A stretch of DNA of 64,000 bases, taken from positions 6,060,560 to 6,124,559 of the forward strand of contig CP126197.1 in assembly GCA_030272155.1 (NCBI GenBank). Direction: 5' to 3'. Source of the DNA: Tetradesmus obliquus (lineage: Eukaryota > Chlorophyta > Chlorophyceae > Sphaeropleales > Scenedesmaceae). Below the pieces are notes generated by a model. That model was not told where the DNA came from. It searched no databases and was given only the letters and a program-made list of their open reading frames with translations. A program made the position numbers and the translations under genes. Positions 62,355 through 64,000 of the stretch are shown piece after piece. How positions within the stretch are numbered: the stretch's first letter is position 1; each line of letters begins with the position of its first letter.

Positions 62355-62785
62355 TGTAAGGTGTAAGATAGAAAGCAGTAAGTTTTCATAGATGTCGTTG
62401 TTTTCGAGATTGTTCTAGTCGCTTCGAGTGAGTTGTCGAATGATCTAGGCTGGTCTCGAATGTACAAGGTTTCTCTGGATCTCTCCGGAGATGGTATGAT
62501 GTAGGTTTGCAGGATGCTTCTAGTATTGTTAACTCTGGATGTTTCTATTGAGTATACTATTTTGGAGACGACTATATATAGGGGTGCGATTTCAGTACTA
62601 ATCATCAAGAAGTGTTCGATCCAGCAGCGATCTCTCAAGCGCCCCACAGTTGTTCAGCTTCTCCTCTGTAACTGACTGGAATACTCTCTGTCTCCGGTCT
62701 ACATCGATCCAGTTAGTATCCAGTCTAGTTCGCAGAAGGGTTCTGATCCTGTGCCTTCGATTGACAGTAGTTGTGAAACGCCGCA
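62355..62785 (+). repeat. 3' long terminal repeat, 431 bp
   Basis: Same length as the 5' LTR and read base by base without a difference, which implies recent insertion. Confidence 0.97.
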
Positions 62786-62790
62786 CGGTG
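62786..62790. repeat. Target site duplication CGGTG, right copy
   Basis: Matches 55901-55905 and runs into satellite modules (CGGTGAACATGCGGTGAAC). Confidence 0.93.
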
Positions 62791-62905
62791 AACATGCGGT
62801 GAACTTGCGGTGAAACCACCAACCCGGTGCCTTCTGCGAATGTCGCAGAGCTTCCTGAAGCCCAAAAGTTCTACTTTGATATGAATTAAATTGATATTTC
62901 TCAGG
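62791..62905 (+). repeat. Last partial satellite unit, right flank of the retrotransposon
   Basis: Two to three 11-bp modules, then the satellite core up to its AT-rich box (ATGAATTAAATTGATATTTC), where it stops. Confidence 0.85.
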
Positions 62906-62993
62906 AGAGGATTGTTACAGGATGTTCAGGATGTTCAGGAGAGAGAGGCTTGTTACAGGATGAAGAAGAAGAAGAAGAAGAAGAAGAAGATAG
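62906..62993 (+). repeat. Short direct repeats and (GAA)n microsatellite
   Basis: TTGTTACAGGATG occurs twice and GATGTTCAG twice, followed by about ten GAA triplets at 62961-62990. Confidence 0.8.
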
Positions 62994-63062
62994 GGTGGAT
63001 TAGGGTTAGGGTTTAGGGTTTAGGGTTTAGGGTCTAGGTTTAGGTTTTAGGACAACCTACAC
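62994..63062 (+). repeat. Interstitial degenerate telomere tract
   Basis: Eight or so TTTAGGG-like units with variants (TTAGGG, TCTAGG, TTTTAGG), ending with TTTTAGGACAACCTACA. Same orientation as the terminal telomere. Confidence 0.88.
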
Positions 63063-63600
63063 CCCCCCTCTCTCCACTGAGAAATGGGCTGTTTTACAAA
63101 GCAATAAAAAGCAAGGTGCCATGTGAACTGCATGAAGCTTGCATGCTCAACTCAATGTACATGTAGTGGTGTGTGCATGCCTAGTTTTTCATGTGAAGCC
63201 AAGCACTCTGTGTACTTCATGCTACTCACTGAAAGCAAGCACTGATGCCATGCTAGCTCCACTCCTCACTACTGCAGCCCTTGCACCTGCAGCTGCTGCT
63301 GTTGGTGTTCCTATGACCACAAAGGAGTCCATGGCTGTCACCAATTGCTTGTAATGTATATATTGGTTAGAAAATTCGCTTTTCGAAGTGTGAGGGGCTG
63401 TGCATGTTGTGAAATTTGCCTAAGTGTGCACATATGCAGTAGCAGGCACTGCAGTAGCAGGCCATTTAGGTATGCAAACTTCAAAAGTTCATATCTTTGG
63501 CTACACTCATTGGATGGAGGCATTCCATAGCTAGCCAGAGAGCCCATTATCTGCTCTTTTCAGGACACCACTCACTTGCAGCATCTGACCTGCTCTACTC
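63063..63600. other. Subterminal non-telomeric spacer
   Basis: About 540 bp of moderately AT-rich sequence between the interstitial tract and the telomere. No gene or RNA recognised; short frames near 63139-63354 lack family features. Confidence 0.5.
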
Positions 63601-64000
63601 GGGTTGGGTTAGGGTTTAGGTTTAGGTTTTAGGACAACCTACAGGGTTTAGGGTTTAGGGTTCAGGGTTTAGGGTTTAGGTTTAGTTTTTAGGTTTTAGG
63701 TTTTAGGTTTTAGGTTTTAGGTTTTAGGTTTTAGGGTTTAGGGTTAGGGTTTAGGGTTTAGGTTTTAGGGTTTAGGGTTTAGGGTTTAGGGTTTAGGGTT
63801 TAGGGTTTAGGGTTTAGGGTTTAGGGTTTAGGGTTTAGGGTTTAGGGTTTAGGGTTTAGGGTTTAGGGTTTAGGGTTTAGGGTTTAGGGTTTAGGGTTTA
63901 GGGTTTAGGGTTTAGGGTTTAGGGTTTAGGGTTTAGGGTTTAGGGTTTAGGGTTTAGGGTTTAGGGTTTAGGGTTTAGGGTTTAGGGTTTAGGGTTTAGG
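63601..64000 (+). repeat. Telomere, TTTAGGG repeat
   Basis: Degenerate units including a run of TTTTAGG at 63685-63735 give way to perfect TTTAGGG from about 63764 to the window end. The G-rich strand runs 5' to 3' towards the end, as at a right chromosome terminus. Confidence 0.97.

Larger units (their letters stand above)
55906..62785 (+). mobile_element. Complete Ty3/Gypsy chromodomain (chromovirus) LTR retrotransposon, 6880 bp
   Basis: 431-bp LTRs bounded by TG and CA at 55906-56336 and 62355-62785, with no difference found by eye; 5-bp target duplication CGGTG. Inside: extra ORF (56359-56934), gag (57280-58260), pol (58164-62318, -1 frame). Order of pol domains is protease, reverse transcriptase, RNase H, integrase, chromodomain, which defines the Ty3/Gypsy chromovirus type. 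All three frames are open, so it is potentially active and young. It is inserted in the subtelomeric satellite; joining the flanks and removing one CGGTG restores the 11-bp module rhythm. Confidence 0.97.

Noticed and set aside
62961-62993. GAA run as a possible coding polyglutamate tract
   Set aside because: No surrounding frame; sits between satellite and telomere repeats.

Overview
The window is nuclear DNA from a green alga, most likely a chlorophyte of the Chlorophyceae/Sphaeropleales type (inference). The evidence is GC-rich multi-exon genes with GTGAGC/GTGCGG-style donors, heavy CAG/GCA runs that give Gln/Ala/Ser-rich protein inserts, TGTAA poly(A) signals, plastid-directed proteins of green-lineage type, and a plant-type TTTAGGG telomere. 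The telomere repeat occupies roughly the last 400 bases with the G-rich strand pointing outward, so the right edge is a chromosome end. Exon coordinates below were derived by hand from reading-frame continuity and splice phase; in every multi-exon model except the PKG 5' end the phases close.

Genic part (1-48 kb). In order: ribosomal protein uL18/RPL5 (+), a cGMP-dependent-type protein kinase with two cyclic-nucleotide domains (-), a very large oligopeptidase-B/prolyl-oligopeptidase-family serine peptidase with a signal peptide (+), a chlorophyllase-like hydrolase with a thylakoid Tat-like leader (+), a small conserved protein of unknown function (-), an NAD-dependent glycerol-3-phosphate dehydrogenase (-), a VKOR-thioredoxin fusion of the LTO1 type (+), a receptor-like TKL kinase (-), a DNMT2-type tRNA cytosine methyltransferase (+) and an MgtE/SLC41-type Mg2+ transporter (+). 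Genes are not in operons. Several are arranged head to head (PKG/peptidase, GPDH/LTO1, kinase/DNMT2) or tail to tail (RPL5/PKG, chlorophyllase/unknown, LTO1/kinase). Three products point to the plastid (chlorophyllase, GPDH, LTO1).

Subtelomeric part (48-64 kb). Genes stop after the Mg2+ transporter. The rest is a composite satellite of about 179-212 bp whose length varies in steps of 11 bp, a CATCCACA-rich array, and two related short-TIR DNA-transposon-like elements (1354 bp and a 575 bp internal-deletion relative) inserted in the satellite. A complete Ty3/Gypsy chromodomain retrotransposon (55906-62785) also lies in the satellite: its 431-bp LTRs are identical by eye and it has a 5-bp target duplication. 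It carries an extra basic ORF before gag, a gag with a zinc knuckle, and a pol in the -1 frame that begins with a Dam-like methyltransferase-fold domain ahead of protease-RT-RNaseH-integrase-chromodomain. After it come a last satellite copy, a GAA microsatellite, an interstitial telomere tract and the terminal telomere.

The most unusual material is in the subtelomere: the retroelement with its added N-terminal domain and extra ORF, the DNA-element pair, and the 11-bp-modular satellite that hosts both.
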